Origin: Limanda limanda
Taxonomy: Eukaryota > Chordata > Actinopteri > Pleuronectiformes > Pleuronectidae
Direction: 5' to 3'
Length of the DNA stretch: 64,000 bases
Assembly (NCBI RefSeq): GCF_963576545.1
Contig: NC_083641.1
Location: 21,281,523 to 21,345,522 of the forward strand
Shown here piece after piece: positions 49,701 to 63,060 of this stretch (positions are counted from its first letter, which is position 1; each line of letters opens with the position of its first letter). The notes under the pieces are model-generated. The model had not been told where the DNA came from. It saw only the letters and a list, made by a program, of their open reading frames with translations, and ran no database searches. A program made the translations under genes and the position numbers.

Positions 49701-51059
49701 TGACTAGCGGTAACAGGGAAGCCACCGGAGAAGCACTGTAATGATTAATGTGGAAGAATGAGTGTTATTTTGTGACAGACTGTGGTGATTCATTGTGTTG
49801 ACAGAGATGTTAACATTTCAGGCATTGTTCATGCGACACAGACCCCCCATTCTTGTATGTAGTTGCAACACAGGATTCAAGTCGAAAATAAAAAACTCTT
49901 TGCTCAGTCCCCAGAATTCAGTCTCCAAGAATCTTTCCATCTCACTGATTATGCATGTCTGTTTTAGACTTCGTGACAGGCTGTTCTCTCTCAGTCTTTG
50001 CACAAGTTGCACAGCTCTACTGGAGCCCAAAGCTGGATGAAAATCGAATAATTATTATTTTCAGCATTTCCTTCCCGTCTCTCAAACAAAACATGTTTGT
50101 CGTGGATGCTGTATCTGGATTGTTTTAACATAATTGTCAGAATTATTTAATGAACGACACTTAATCTCTGTCCTGTTCTTTTTCCAGAGGCTATCCCTCC
50201 CCTATGTTTGAGTTGTTCCCACAAGCACAATTTCTGCATCTTCTTCTGGACTTGTTTCCACCCATCTAAATACTGACTCATTACAGGAGTACACAGCATG
50301 GCATGATGGGGCGCAGACGCTCACCTCTCCGCCTCCCTGGGCTTTTGTTGTGTGGCGCACAGCTGAGGCAGATGCTGAAGAGCACTCACACTAAATTGCC
50401 TGAATCAGGGTGGATTCTGTTGTGCTAAAGTGGAGTGCAGCGTAGCTCATTGAGTCGCAGCTTATCGTCCACTAAGAGAGGAAGAGTAATGTAGCTTAGA
50501 CAGGCATATACCCATTAGAGAGAGTTCATTTTAACTCCTATTTTGGATTCACTTTGAGTCATGATGCTATTTAAAAGATCTTACAGAACCATTGCAATGT
50601 CAGGGCAAAATGGTCTGTGTAATCTGGATTCATTATTTGTTATTTTCAGTAGTCTGCAAAATGCATTTGAAAGTGCCAGGTCTGAGAGAACGATGCAGCC
50701 ATGTGCAGCTGCAAAGATTGGAGCAATATCTCCCTTAATCTCAATTTAGCTTGTGAATACAATGTTGTTGTTGTTTTGCATCAGACTCAAGTGATGCATG
50801 TTGAAGCTCCTCACCCTTGGGGACAATAACCACAATTAGTCTGAGGATGTGACAAATCTCCCAAGATCAGGTGACCACTATTCTGCAGAAAATAACCCAA
50901 CACACAACACACCTGCACAGTGTATGCATTAAAGGCTCATTATTTTGATTGCTGATTAATCGATCAAAGGTCTTTAAACATCAATTATATCATGATCCAA
51001 TAATACATTTAGCCAAACATACGTATGTGTAGATGAACAGATACCTTGTAGTCATTGCA

Positions 51060-51372
51060 TCAACGGGTGTAAATATTTTCTCCACTGTTACACTATTTGT
51101 GGTCAAAACAATTGATTAGTCAAGAGAACACTTGAACAGATTAATCAATAATACATATATTCATTATTTGCAACCGTATGAAAATTCTGTTTCTCAACAG
51201 TATAAGTGATATAAGTATTCAGTAAACTTGTTCTGTCAAAAACTTGATAATTATATCTTAATAGTTTACTCCCATGTAAGATGAAGAAATAGAGCAGTTG
51301 ATGATCAGTCTAGTTGTAGGTCAATTCTTCTTTTGCTTAACTAATTGATGAACTACTCATTTCAGCTCTAGT
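51060..51372. mobile_element. Possible second decayed copy of the GCAGCTCTA-type MITE
   Basis: 'acaattgattagtcaagagaacac', 'aacagattaatcaataat' and a right end 'actaattgatgaactactcatttcagctctag' follow the pattern of the element suspected at 44.4 kb. Heavily diverged. Confidence 0.35.
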
Positions 51373-51944
51373 TTTCATGCCTTTGTTTTTGAGAGATTAT
51401 CTATCCTGGACAAAAAAGTATTTGGTTAAACCATGTTTCTACTCAGAGTTTTTATATGCTAACTTGCTACCTTATACGCAATATTTCCATTGGACATAAA
51501 CAAGGGTTAGGGTTAGCTTTTGCTGTTGCTAAATGGCCAAAAGTAGCTGTTTACATAGCAACCTTGCAGAATCGTTGCAAGTTCAATATAAACCTTTATT
51601 CCTTAACGTGCCAAGAGCTGTCTCCAGCACTAAAAAGCAAAACCATCCTTAACTCTTGATCTACTCCTGTTTCTATAACTTATTTGCTTCTACTGAAGTG
51701 AGCTTGCTGACCAGCTATCCCTGACCTGGCTGGCCCGCCTCATCACTTTCAGATCGGTAGCGCTGCTCAGAGGGCGTGTTATACCCTCTTTATCAACGGC
51801 TGAATCTCTTGGCAAGAGACTGGTGCCACTTGCTCCCGGCAAGAAACCATGTTTACTGGCAGAGAAAACGTAAATATAGCAGCTTTAATGACGGCATGGT
51901 TGAGGATTACAGATATTTTTACGAATGTTAGGCTTTATTTTACA

Positions 51945-52046
51945 TTCATCTGTAAAGATACAGAGAAAATAAGGGGATACAGAATAACCTGCAGCAGAAG
52001 TCCAGAGCCTGAATCAAACTGGCATGCACTGTAACCATTCGGCTAA
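51945..52046 (-). mobile_element. Diverged copy of the same SINE type as at 32.6 kb, minus strand
   Basis: 'cagagaaaataaggggatacagaataacctgcagcagaag', 'gagcctgaatcaaactgg' and 'catgcactgtaaccattcggctaac' follow the order of the SINE at 32560-32735. The complemented B box is decayed to GAATCAAAC. Confidence 0.4.
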
Positions 52047-53466
52047 CAGAATGTTTTGATAGTACATTTGTTTCCTGTTTTTTATGTGAAATCTCTTCTT
52101 ATCTTATCAAACTCAAGTACACGGGACTACAACAATCATTATTCCACAATAATGTCAGAAGGACATTTATATTATACTTCAATATCACAAACACTTTTTA
52201 AATGGCCTCTCTTCAACAACAAGAGTGTGAATCATCACCACTGTGGCAGCTCAGCTTCTGCTGCCTCGGCCTTTTATTCTAATGTGCCCTATTATGTAAC
52301 TCATAAGTATGACCATTACGTCAGTATTGCAAGTGGTATTTTACACATGCAATATTCTACTAGCATGAAGTAAATCCTGTTCTCTGTTAATGGTGTTATA
52401 TTAATTTTTTAATTGAATTTATTGATCAATCTTTTATAACTAAAAGGATTCAAGTCCATATGAATAAAATTGTAAGTCTCCTTGATTGCTGCAAATGCCA
52501 CAGAAATGAGCTCATTAAGAAATATTCATTTTTACAATAATTTTGAGACAATAAGGCAGTTTATCAGTACTGATGGTATATTTTGGGTTACAACCAAACC
52601 ATTTAGCTTTAAGATAAGGCTATTGTAATCTGCCCTATGATATAGAGTCCTATCAACTTCAAGGTTACAAAATAATGCATAAATTAAAGGCCCCTTGTTT
52701 CCTACTGATGTCACAGTTTGGAGCTACAATAATGGAGCCTAGCATAAATTGTTAAACCTGCTCTATAAACATATTGTGACTTCATTAGCATTGCACAGTA
52801 GGGTTAAACAGCTTTCACATATTTATAGAATGTGCTCAAAGATGTTGGGGCATCAATACAACTAATGCTTTAGCCACTGCAAGCAATCATTTGAAGCTGT
52901 GCAGTGTAAAAACCTTTCAAAAAAACTTCTGAAAACCTCATCAATGTAAATAGTCGCTCCTCTGAGGCTGCACTGCTAGATCTAATCAGACAGGCATATA
53001 CAAGAGGGAGGGAGAGAGAAGGAGAGAGGGAGGGAGATAGAGCAGTGATGTCAAAATGTGGGGAGATGGGAGCAGGGAAACACGTTTCCATGGCAACTAG
53101 TAGAAGTGAGTGTAACTGTGGTTGAGAGACATGAGCAGCAAGCAAATACTCACTTGTTCCTTAAAACTAGTAAGAAGTGATTACTCTCACTCTGGGTTTG
53201 CATTGTTACTTTAACAGTCATTTCAGTGTGTGTTCATTTTAGATTTAATTCTTTTTAATACATATGCTTGTTTTTTTCCACTGAGAATCTAAATGTGTGA
53301 GGTTTGTGTTGAAACACCTGATGTTCATGTTGCTTACTGCAGAATACACCTGACACGTTGCCTACATTATATTGGAATAGAAATAGAAATACATTAATGC
53401 TTTTACCCAAACTGACCTTCTACTGAGGAACTGCACTAAGGCTCCAATGTAAAAGGAAACCATGAT

Positions 53467-53499
53467 TTCTTCTCATTAAACCATGTTTAATGAGAAGAA
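53467..53499. repeat. Short perfect palindrome (15-bp arms, 3-base centre)
   Basis: TTCTTCTCATTAAAC / GTTTAATGAGAAGAA around CAT. Too tight for a miRNA precursor. Reads as a simple cruciform-type palindrome. Confidence 0.7.
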
Positions 53500-54908
53500 G
53501 AGCTGCTCTTGACAGAGATGAGTAGACAGGGACACCCCCTGTTCCTTGAAGGCTGATTAATAATTGATAACTAGTTAATTGTTTGTCAATATTGATGGTT
53601 CTTTGGTGAGAGGTTGCTACTTTTTCATTCTGTCATTACACTAAACTAAATGAAGGGTCTGACTTAACCACTGGCCTGGGCCAGCAAACGTTTAAGCAGG
53701 GTAAAGGTGATTGGTTGGTCTTCTATAAGATGAGCCATCACCTTCCTTAAGATATGACACAGGATCCCAGTATACCTCTGATATGGTGTGTTTAGGTCTA
53801 TTGGTCGTATACAAAAAAAAATATTTGAAGACATCACCCTGAATCATTTTTCACGTTTTTGAAAAAAAAACTTTAATTTCAATACAACATGGTGGACTTA
53901 GTGGAAGAGAATTCATTGTAGATAAAGAGCTCATTCTAAATGAAAACACAATGATTCTCAGGGTTTAGCAGATTAGTCACTTGCTTTTGTATTTTCTATG
54001 TACTCTCTGTTTTTAAATGTAGTTTTCAATTGTTTGGTTACTGTGGTTGCTTTAAACGTGAATATTACAACCAATTTAGATCCACCTACATCCTACAGAC
54101 TGGCCCTTAAGAAAGTAAACCTTTACTGACCTTGCTCCAGTGAAAAATATGTGTCATGAGTTTTGTGTTTGTAAAGAATATGATAAGAGTCAAACTGGAG
54201 ACCTGCTGTGTGAGAGCATGTATGTTCACCTCAACCTCAACCATTCGGCTTTTAGGCTGCCCCGAAGTTTTTCGTTTGTAATAATGAATAACGCCATAAA
54301 TCAGCCAGTGTGGGTGAGTTTTTGGCTGCCTTTCTTCGCCAGTAGGTGTGGGACAAATCATCATTGTGATATATTGTGATATATTGTGTGTCAGTCTCCC
54401 TTGCAATACATTATAAACGTACTGGCACCATTACTGAGGGAGAGGCACTTCATTCCTGCAGACATTTGACCTCTAAAATGATTTTCTTGCCGACAGTTCA
54501 GACACCACCAGTGAAAGGCTTTTAAAAAGGTCTTAAATTATTCTGATACACAACTTATAACCTCAACAGCCTATAAAACAGTGTGAGGCTCAATATAAAA
54601 GCAATATAGATTTGATTCCCTCATCTAATTATATAATTTTGCCTTTTAAGATATTCTCTTTGGTTACATGTATACAGATACTTTGGGATATATCATATCA
54701 AAGAACCCACTGTGTTGTAATATACTGCTGTGACATTACTATTAGCATATGTCATTTAAACACTATTTTAGTATTGATGCACAGCCCGGCCTGACTAAAT
54801 AGAAACCTTCAATTTGAAGGACAGATCAGATTCTGTTGTTTATTTTAGATTACACATAGTTAGGATAGGGTTTAACTGTGACTGTCAGTTGGCAGGCTTA
54901 TAGTTTAA

Positions 54909-54945
54909 GTGTGTGTGCGTGTGCGCGAGTGTGTGCGTGCGTGTA
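54909..54945. repeat. Interrupted GT/GC alternating tract
   Basis: Alternating purine-pyrimidine run (gtgtgtgcgtgtgcgcgagtgtgtgcgtgcgtgt), a sequence type that can adopt Z-DNA. Confidence 0.8.
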
Positions 54946-57849
54946 TTACGCTGGCAGAATAGATAATGAGCTTAATCCCACACGGCAAGTGAAGCAAGTC
55001 ACGGCTGGGGTTAAGGCTTACTACAACATCCAGTAGCACAGGCTGCAGCACCCGAGGTGTTGTTCTAAGATAAGTACAGAGGCTAGAGGAAAGAGGCCAG
55101 ACTCTGCATTAATTCTCATCTATATGGTGTCCTTACTCTTCGTATTTTATCAGTTACTTTCAACATAACCATGGAAAGAGCATTCCAATGGGAAACTTAA
55201 ACATAAGGTAAAACCCGAGCTAGCGAGGCTGGCTTTAGACTACTTGAGACATTTTAAAGATCTTCAACTGCAACCGCTGATTACTGAAACTCAAGTACAT
55301 CAATGTACATAATTTTCATTCATGAAATAGCCCCATACCACAATCATTACAGAGAAACAAACATACCCACACATTTCAAGCGAATCTGCATGTTACTGGT
55401 TGTAAGTAGCAATATGGCTCATGGCTGTGCTCAAGAAATCCTTAACATGACCCTTAAATAGAACCTCAAAGACGACAGTAGTTAGAAGTTAGAAGGATTC
55501 AATATTCTCTACGTTGCTATACATTTAATCAGATTCATATAAGATATGAAACACTAAGCTCTAGTTGATGACCTACAGAGAGGTGAATTATTGACACTGC
55601 AAGCTGTCTCCTATAGTCATGATCAGCCTGCATCCAAATATGACATTGCCTTCAGCAACAGTAAATCTTACATCACAAATGAACTGCAAATGTCAGAGCC
55701 ACAGCTCCCTTGCTGCATTCAAATTCGCCTTGTGCCTTTGTGACAAACAGTCCATTTATTGCTGGTCTTTTCTTGGTATTTCTCTTGGTCTTGTGGTGGA
55801 ATTTAGACAGACCATAATTCCCAGCTCATACTGGTGTCATCTGCCAGGTTTATTTCAGCCTGAACACATTGTGTGATTGTAAATAAGGCTAGCATTCTTC
55901 ATCTATTTTTTGGCAGCAGATCTTGAGGGTTCCAACCATGTTCTCCATCCAAAATTGTTAATGTCTTGGCTTCTGGATTTATTTATCCCTCTTTACTCTG
56001 AAGAACAAATTACTGATGTTGAATAAAATCTATAGCCTCTCAGACGTGGAGCTGTAACTCGTCTTTGACTGTATGGAGTCAATCACCCTGACATTATCCT
56101 AATAAAGGAAAACTCTAGCTACTTTCATTTAAAGTATTATAGATGGTCAACAGATGCTGATTTTGATGGGAAGAGAATTTGGCTTTTCCAGTTTCTGTTG
56201 AAGCAAAGTGTTTAGATGAAAAGCACCAGTCTGAAGACATATTTTAATTTGGAATGTCAAGTTTAACTGCAGAGAGATTGCGTGTTTTCCCAGAACTAGG
56301 TCAATCTTAACTACTTGAATTGTTATTCTCTGTAGGTCTTTTAACCAGTCTGGTATTGTTGGCCTTAAGAACTTGGAAACCTAACACTGATTTGAGCATA
56401 TTACTCAGTAAAACTGCTGGTATGCAAGATTTATAAGCCTTCGGTTAGGTTATCCAATTAGTGGCACATAGCACCTTCTGAAAACTTGGGGCTGTCTTCC
56501 CTTCTACTCAGCTTTAAGTCGGTGTTCCAGTATTAATACAAAACTACACTGTCAATTTTCTTTCATTGAACTCTGGTGTAATTTAAGGTGTCAGAGTAAT
56601 GTTACTGTAGGTTTTAGTGGTGATTATCAGTTCAGAGAAATAAGCACTTTAGTGGCTTGGTTTTTAATATGACACGAAATAACTTTGAATTAAAATGTTA
56701 AGATTTTTTTATAAATCAGTATATTTTGTTTCAAAATGGGGAAATATGTATTATCTTCCTCATACAAATTGATTTTGGAAATTCACTAACTATATTTTAA
56801 TGGATTTGAAATGTTTGCCATTCTGCATCTTCCTTTTCAAAAACCATATGTGTGGGAATTGATAGTATCGATTTTGGTAACACATTAGTATCTAAAAGAC
56901 AGGCAGAAAGCAGTGCATTATGAAACACCTCTGGCTCAATAGAGATACTGACACACCCTTGATATTGATTGGCATATTGGAAATCAATTACAACCAAGAT
57001 TCTGCAGCCATGCTTGCAGCATATTTGGCTATAATTTACACAACACGTGTTGAGCAAAATGTTAACATGAACATGCAAAAATTCTCAACAATGACAATGG
57101 TAACATGCTGTTGCTCATCAGATGCTAGCAGGTGTTGAGTGCAGCTTAAGGTGTTATCATAAACCAATGTTTTGGAGAAAGTGCCCAGAATTTCACGGAA
57201 ACGGTTCTCTGGACATTTCACTTAAAACCACAAAAAGGAACCACTTTGAGGCATTCAAGGATTGTATTGGCCTCATAAGTCAAGAAGACATTTCATTATT
57301 TGTACCATGTCTCAGCCATGTCTTTGCAGATGTGCACTGCAATGGCAGCTGTTACCTCCTTCCAGTTTAGTGATTTTTTGCCATATGGTGCACTGCTAGG
57401 AAAAGCTTTTTGAAATCTGAGAAAGGGGCTTGTTTTGTGCACGACTGTTGTTGTGGCTCTCATCTGTTGACTCTCTGTAATGTTTCACAGGATTCTTACA
57501 TAGGTGATAACAGAGGGAGGTTGTGTTTGAGGCTGTTGTCAGGACCATAATTAGCAAAGTATGCTCTTCTGGTCATTTCAGACTTTTCAGACCCATACAA
57601 TGTTGTACATGTGATAAAAGAAGTCCCTCTGCTATGTATGATCTCCTTGTTTTCTGTTGACTGATAGGATCCCTCTTGATTGAAATTGTCATGTGTTGGG
57701 GGATCCTCTCCATAGTCTGATCATTGGGGGTTAGAGCTCAACACGTAGGATATGTAAGCTACCCTATATCCTGAGCTCTTTCTAGGAGCAGGGGAGGCTG
57801 ATAAAAACAGCCATACTCGAGGATAAATCAGAAGATCAACATCAATCCC

Positions 57850-57935
57850 TCCATCTATTATCTATACAGCTTATCATTTAAGGGTTGCAGGGGGGGCTGG
57901 AGCCCATTGAGCTGGAGCCCATTGAGCTGGAGCTC
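57850..57935 (-). mobile_element. SINE tail fragment with short tandem duplication
   Basis: 'tccatctattatctatacagcttatcatttaag' and 'gggggggctggagccca' match the tail part of the SINE type seen at 17643-17900, in the same orientation. The 17-bp piece 'gagctggagcccattga' is tandemly repeated (57896-57930). Confidence 0.55.
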
Positions 57936-58959
57936 ACGTTGGTTGAGAAGAAGATCATCAAACATGAATAACTTCAAATTAGAATAGTCTACCCGTGTAG
58001 TTACGTTTTTGTGTGGACCAACACCGTGGACCAAGAGACCAACACTGCTGTCCTTCAAGCTTAGCAAAAAAAATGCAGTTCCAAATGAATGAATTATGAT
58101 ATTGTTACATTAATTGGTAATTATGTTTAAAATTGGTGCTTCAGGCGAAAATGCCTTTTTCCCGTGACAAAAGTCTGCCTAATGAATTAAGACTAAAAGA
58201 AGAGTATGTAATTCTCAACACAATGTAATCGTCTTTTTTTCTCCACTGCTTGCTCCTTTAACTTCTATTATGTGGAGAACCCATGCAGGCTCTGGCCTAC
58301 TAGGTTTTAAAATGCGTTGGTTTCAAGGGATTTACGTTCTTATTAAATTTCTAAGACATACAGTTCCTTCCTGTAATTTGGCCATCCCCCCTGCTTTGGA
58401 AGTGTTTTTCCGTGAAACTGGACTTGAGCTGCTGTAGCTTGTTAGCCTCTGTAATATATGAAGAAGTGAGGTGTTTGTCGGAGAGCAATTACCCTGTCCT
58501 CTTGTACCTTACTTTGTGAAACGTGAAAGAGGAGCTGCCACTCTGCTTTTGATCTGAGAGAAACAATTAATGCGTGGGCTATAAAATAATTGAATTTGTA
58601 CAACTGTGGGTGTTCTTGTATTTTTAATGTTCTACAGAACAGGGAGAAATGATTTAGCGAGAGGCAGGGAAGAGGATGAGAGATCATGTGATGGAAATTC
58701 CCTTTGGCATCTTCATCATCTTGAGTGTCAGCTTGGAAGATATGAGAACAGCCTTGTTGGTTTTAATTTAGGAAAAGCAGTGTTGGGAAGTTTATTGACA
58801 GCGTTTACAAACTGTCTTTCTGCTTTATGAATTTTAATCATGATGAGAGTTTCTGATATTCAAACACTTGATAGAATTTTCATTCATGTTGTGAATGTTC
58901 CTGTTTCTCCATTATTTAGCTGTAAAGGTTAGGAATATACTCTGGATTGAGTTGTTAGT

Positions 58960-59624
58960 CAGGGCTGGGCGATAAACAATAAAGATAATTATTACGAAAT
59001 AACATTTCCTCGATTGAAATATAAGAGATGGTCCATACAACGTCAATAGAGCTCATTCCATCCATTTGTTGACAGAAAATATGAACGGCCAATGATAATG
59101 AGAATAGCGCTGTGCAGAACCAATCATTAAACTGGAAAAGAGTTACAGCCATGTCAGGTCAGATTGACACACACAGCGCAGAGCGTAGGAGCAGCAGCCG
59201 GCAGCAGCACACATGCTAATGTTTGGGCTACTGCAGCCGTGCACAACACTATATCAGGAGTGGGAGCGAGATAAAAGAGAAAAATGACGACAGAAAATGC
59301 TAACGAAAAACTTGAGCGACAGCGTCACCGAAGAAGACATCCCACGGACACAGCCCAAGGCTCCAAAGACGAGGACATTGTTGAAAAGAAGGGTCAGAGC
59401 AATTCCGTAGTGTGGGGATATTATGGCTATTTAAAGTCCGACAAGGAGCAGAGTAGCGTGCACTGCAAATCCGGGAAAGAATGTTCCCACAAGGACAGGT
59501 CATACCACCAATCTTTTTTACCATCTGAAGCAGAAATTACAGAAATAGTGATTTGATTTATATAAATCAACATCGACTAATATGAATAAATGATCGTGAT
59601 TCTTTTCCATATCGCCCAGCCCTA
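58960..59624 (+). mobile_element. hAT-type element with BED-finger-like ORF
   Basis: The terminal inverted repeat is AGGGCTGGGCGATA at 58961-58974 and TATCGCCCAGCCCT at 59610-59623, a perfect 14 bp, with weaker mirror symmetry inward (AT-rich 'ataattatt' and 'aataaatgat'). At about 665 bp it is far shorter than an autonomous hAT transposon of several kb, so the catalytic part has been lost. It holds one ORF, annotated separately. The superfamily call rests on the CAGGGCTGGGCGATA end and the BED-like segment. Confidence 0.8.
59284..59556 (+). pseudogene. Remnant N-terminal part of hAT transposase (degenerate BED zinc finger)
   Basis: A 90-residue ORF lies inside the inverted-repeat element. 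Residues 1-35 are charged and Arg/Lys-rich. Residues 41-51 read SVVWGYYGYLK, the aromatic signature that opens BED zinc fingers (usually S-x-V-W-x-Y-F-G-F), followed by VHCKSGKEC about 10 residues on. The second zinc cysteine of the usual CxxC is replaced by glycine, and the closing histidine pair is not convincing. BED fingers bind DNA in hAT transposases and in the ZBED proteins derived from them. There is no RNase-H-like catalytic domain or C-terminal dimerisation domain. I read it as a dead 5' remnant, although a host-used ZBED-like peptide cannot be excluded from sequence alone. Confidence 0.6.
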
Positions 59625-62157
59625 GCTGTAACAGACTGCATTCATTCTACTTAGATGCAGCATATACACTGGCATCTGTGTGCAATGTATCCATGGCTTT
59701 ATAAAACACATGAATAACTTTTGCTCTCAATTTCCTCCTCAAATGAAATGCTATTGTAAGCATTTTGTATATTCCAGCATGATTCTGCAGCCTCTGCATT
59801 ACACTGATGTATTACAGAGTATACACTAAATCCTGAACTTCTGATCTTCGTTCGGTTTTGACTACAGAGGAGTCTCTAACGTTTCATGGACCTAAATAAT
59901 GAAGCCCATTTAATTTGACCTTCATTCAGGTTTTTACTTAATTGGACTTTTATAATAGGTTTATCCTGACATAAGGGCTGAACATATAGTTTTTCCTTTT
60001 TCCTTATTATGTTCTAGTTTCAGCCATTGTTTTTGTTTACATAGCATATTTCCCATGGTGCTTTTTCCTGGATTGTGAATCAGTGTTTGTGTAAAGTGCG
60101 TCCAGACATTGGATGTGATAATGGGCTGTACAAATGCACTTCCCCAGACTTAAATAATCATCATCATGCCTCCACTGCAAATTAGTTGCCTGTTTGTTTG
60201 CCTTAATGAATACCAACCGTACTTATTTCCACGGCACAATTAGAACAAAATGGTTATCCATAAAATTAGCATAACATTGTTTTAGTTAGAATGGGGATAA
60301 TTTGACAGCAGAGACAGTGAAAAAAAAACGTGTGCTTCACCTTAACACTGGCTCTGTTGAGATGATGGATTTCACTCTGCAGCAAACTGTACGTGGAAGC
60401 TATAAAATAAAGTGTAGGATTTCTACCTTTTGATAAAACTGGAATCTAAGTATGTATAATGGATTTTTTTTTGTGCAATGAAAGTATTATCACTATTATC
60501 TACTGGTTTGCCTGTGCTTTATTGACTGTGTGCCTTGGATATTTTTATACCACTATTAGTTTTTTTTTACTCGAATCGAAAATTGATATTTGATTGATTC
60601 GCAATAAGTACAGTAAGTTCTACACTAAAGCCACTTGATGCACATTTTACTATGAGTAGTTGCCTGCATGATGCAACCACTTGCACTTTAGTTTTTTCTT
60701 TGTTCAGATACATTGACCAAGTGAGCAAATCAAAAAGGAAACCATTCGCCAAACATATACTATAAATAGATAAATCTCAAAAGGGAATTTCTTCAACTTT
60801 TGATCAGTTGTCACTTCACTCAGAGACAAAGTAATTTTTTTTTCATTTGTCAAAGGTTACAGTGACCTTTATATCAATCTGGGAAAAAAAAGTATGTAGA
60901 AACTGCACTGGTTGGTGCAGGCATACAACCGCAGAGCGGAAATTCGAGTTGTTTGTAACAAGTTAGTCATTCCTCCTCTCTCTAAAACATTTAGTTTTAT
61001 GTGTTAGAGCTTCAGTATTTAAGCCCAGTAGTTCTCAATACGTTTAAAGAGGATTTTAGGGTTTTAAGTAAATCTAAAAGTCAGAATTAGACGGAAGCTT
61101 TAATTAACAATCTGATTCAAATAATGACAATGTGTTAACAGCTGCAGGGCTCATACATTTTATAGCTCCAATGCACTAGAATTAACCAACCATTGTAAAG
61201 CAAACAAACATCAAAAGGTCAGAACATCAATTAAGGGATTAGAAATGTTTTTGAAATGTGACAAAAGTAAATCAATTACTGCCTTTTCGCCTCATGTGTT
61301 GACATTAAAGAAAACATTTGACGTTTTCTTTCCTAATGTCAATTAACTCTATGTGCCCACTTCCATCCTGAGCTCCAGTGGTCTATACACGTTCACACAT
61401 TCTTACTCATGTATTATATACAGCAGGAGTTTGGGCCCCATTTAATCCCACTCCCTAGACAACCACAGGAACGCTTAACACTCCTGTGGGAGATTCTGCA
61501 GGAAACAAGTGAAGCTTTGTTCTAATTAAGTGCAGAAGAGTTTCAGACCATTTTTCTGTCTGTCTCAAATAACAAAAATCTGTTTTTTCATTTGGTTTTT
61601 GATGAAGTGAAGGCTGTCACTGAGAGACGCAGTACATTTATCTTGCTAGACACAGCATGGTTTCCCCAAGTCTTTAAACCATCCTAAATATAAAATCTCT
61701 CAAAGTGAATTGGCAGCACAGCATCGGTAAGAACCAATGCTGTGCACTTTGAATGTTAACTGAATAATTTCAGTGATGCTTGATGTCATTATTCTTGAAA
61801 GGACAAGAAGACTGCAGGCAAAAGGGGGAAAGGGAATGTCCGTTTCTTTGGTAATTGGGCTGTGCAAGTCATAACTGGCAAAGTCAGGTTCTTGATGTAC
61901 ATGACCATTGCTTTCTGCAGATTTTATTTCCTTTTTCGGACAATGAAAATATTGATGCATGATCAAAGAAGTGGACGTCACCTACAGGCTGAGAATATAA
62001 GTAGCTACTGTAAACCAGTATTAGGTTATTTTTGTAATATTTATATTATTTATTTATGATTTATAAATTATTAAGAATTTCCTTCATGGTTGGATGGGTT
62101 ATTTATTATGATTAGCATCTTTCTGATTTGGCGTTGTATGTTCTTTTTCTCTTGTAG
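59625..62157. other. Intron 1, 3' part, no gene seen
   Basis: No repeat family recognised. The stretch 60110-60320 is repeat-free, with mixed composition that could be conserved non-coding. It ends in the strong exon 2 acceptor. Confidence 0.45.
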
Positions 62158-62232
62158 TGTCACTGGAAGTGCAGATCACACCAAGTCAGGGTGAGATCAG
62201 CCTGGGGGAGTCCAAATTCTTCATGTGTGAGG
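62158..62232 (+). CDS. ncam1: NCAM1-type coding exon 2 (first half of Ig domain 1)
   Basis: This 75-bp exon has a strong acceptor (TTCTTTTTCTCTTGTAG) and a donor reading GAGG/GTAAGT. With the split codon from exon 1 it encodes residues 18-42. These include the near-invariant NCAM segment PSQGEISLGESKFF (residues 26-39), followed by Met and Cys41, the first cysteine of the Ig1 disulphide. Ig1 is the membrane-distal domain; in NCAM1 it takes part in homophilic binding together with Ig2. The phase is 1 at both ends. My recollection is that mammalian NCAM1 exon 2 is also about 75 bp. NCAM2 shares GESKFF but differs around the PSQGEIS stretch, so NCAM1 is the better call. The exon was too short to stand out as an open reading frame and was found by splice signals and motif. 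Confidence 0.9.
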
Positions 62233-62465
62233 GTAAGTAAATCAAACCGTCACGACTATTGTCCTTTAAACTGCTTAAAGATCAGCGGGTCAGTAAATAC
62301 CAACTCATGTTAAACAATTTGTCTTAAACATTGTTCAAACTATTAAAACTGTATTTCAAAATTCGAATACCACGTATGATATGTTAACAACACATTTAGA
62401 ATGGGAAATAAAATGGTGTCTCAGGTTTAAGTATTTCACTTTGATAGGGCTTCAAAAGAGAAATG

Positions 62466-62501
62466 CACGCGCGCACACAAACACGTGTGTGTGTATATAT
62501 A
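62466..62501. repeat. Alternating purine-pyrimidine tract in intron 2
   Basis: CACGCGCGCACACAAACACG then TGTGTGTGTATATATA; nearly self-complementary overall, 230 bases after exon 2. Confidence 0.7.
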
Positions 62502-62764
62502 GTTCTCTCTTATACCTGCCATCCTTTAATTACCAAACCACCAAGGTGCAAGTGACTTTTGAAGGGAATGTGAGAATCCACTCTGGTTGTTTTACCTAGA
62601 AGACATCCATTATTAATTAAAGGACTGAGTACAACCCTTTTGATCCAAGCGTCTGGTGCAGTGACCTAAACTAAACATGCTCTTAACGTGCTTATACCAT
62701 GGACTTGAAACCATGTGCATGGATTGTTAGAGAAGAGACAATATAACTGGCACTTAAAGGCAGA

Positions 62765-63060
62765 TTTATTTATAGAGCATGTTTCAAACACGAATCAAAG
62801 GTACATCAAAGTGCCTCTCATATAGACAGAGACCCAATATTCAGACCCAACAAACAATTCAACTCAGAACCAAATCTATAAAAATAGATAATTAGATTGA
62901 TGAATAAATACATTTGGATAAAAGACAAATAGACAGAAAATAATAGTGCAAAGTTAAAGTGCTGTTACACTGCAGTAACAGGTTGTTAGGAGCCCCAAAT
63001 GCAACAAAGGACATGAAAGTGCAGTGTAGAAATCAATCAATCAAAGACACAGGGTGCCAG
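62765..63060. repeat. Possible dispersed repeat in intron 2
   Basis: 'cagatttatttatagagcatgtttcaaacac..caaagtgcctctcatatagacag' and 'atagtgcaaagttaaagtgctg' resemble a dispersed fish repeat. Edges and family are uncertain. Confidence 0.35.

Larger units (their letters stand above)
43736..58959. other. Intron 1, long central part, no gene seen
   Basis: Holds the microsatellites, SINE pieces, suspected MITEs and palindrome listed separately, plus small tandem duplications ('attctgaaagtgtcta' at 46330-46365; 'attgtgatat' at 54363-54385) and one 'agggttagggttag' run at 51505. A repeat-free stretch at 49060-49240 ('accttatggcgattggcaac'-like, TTTTTTAATTAG) could be conserved non-coding sequence. 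Confidence 0.4.
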
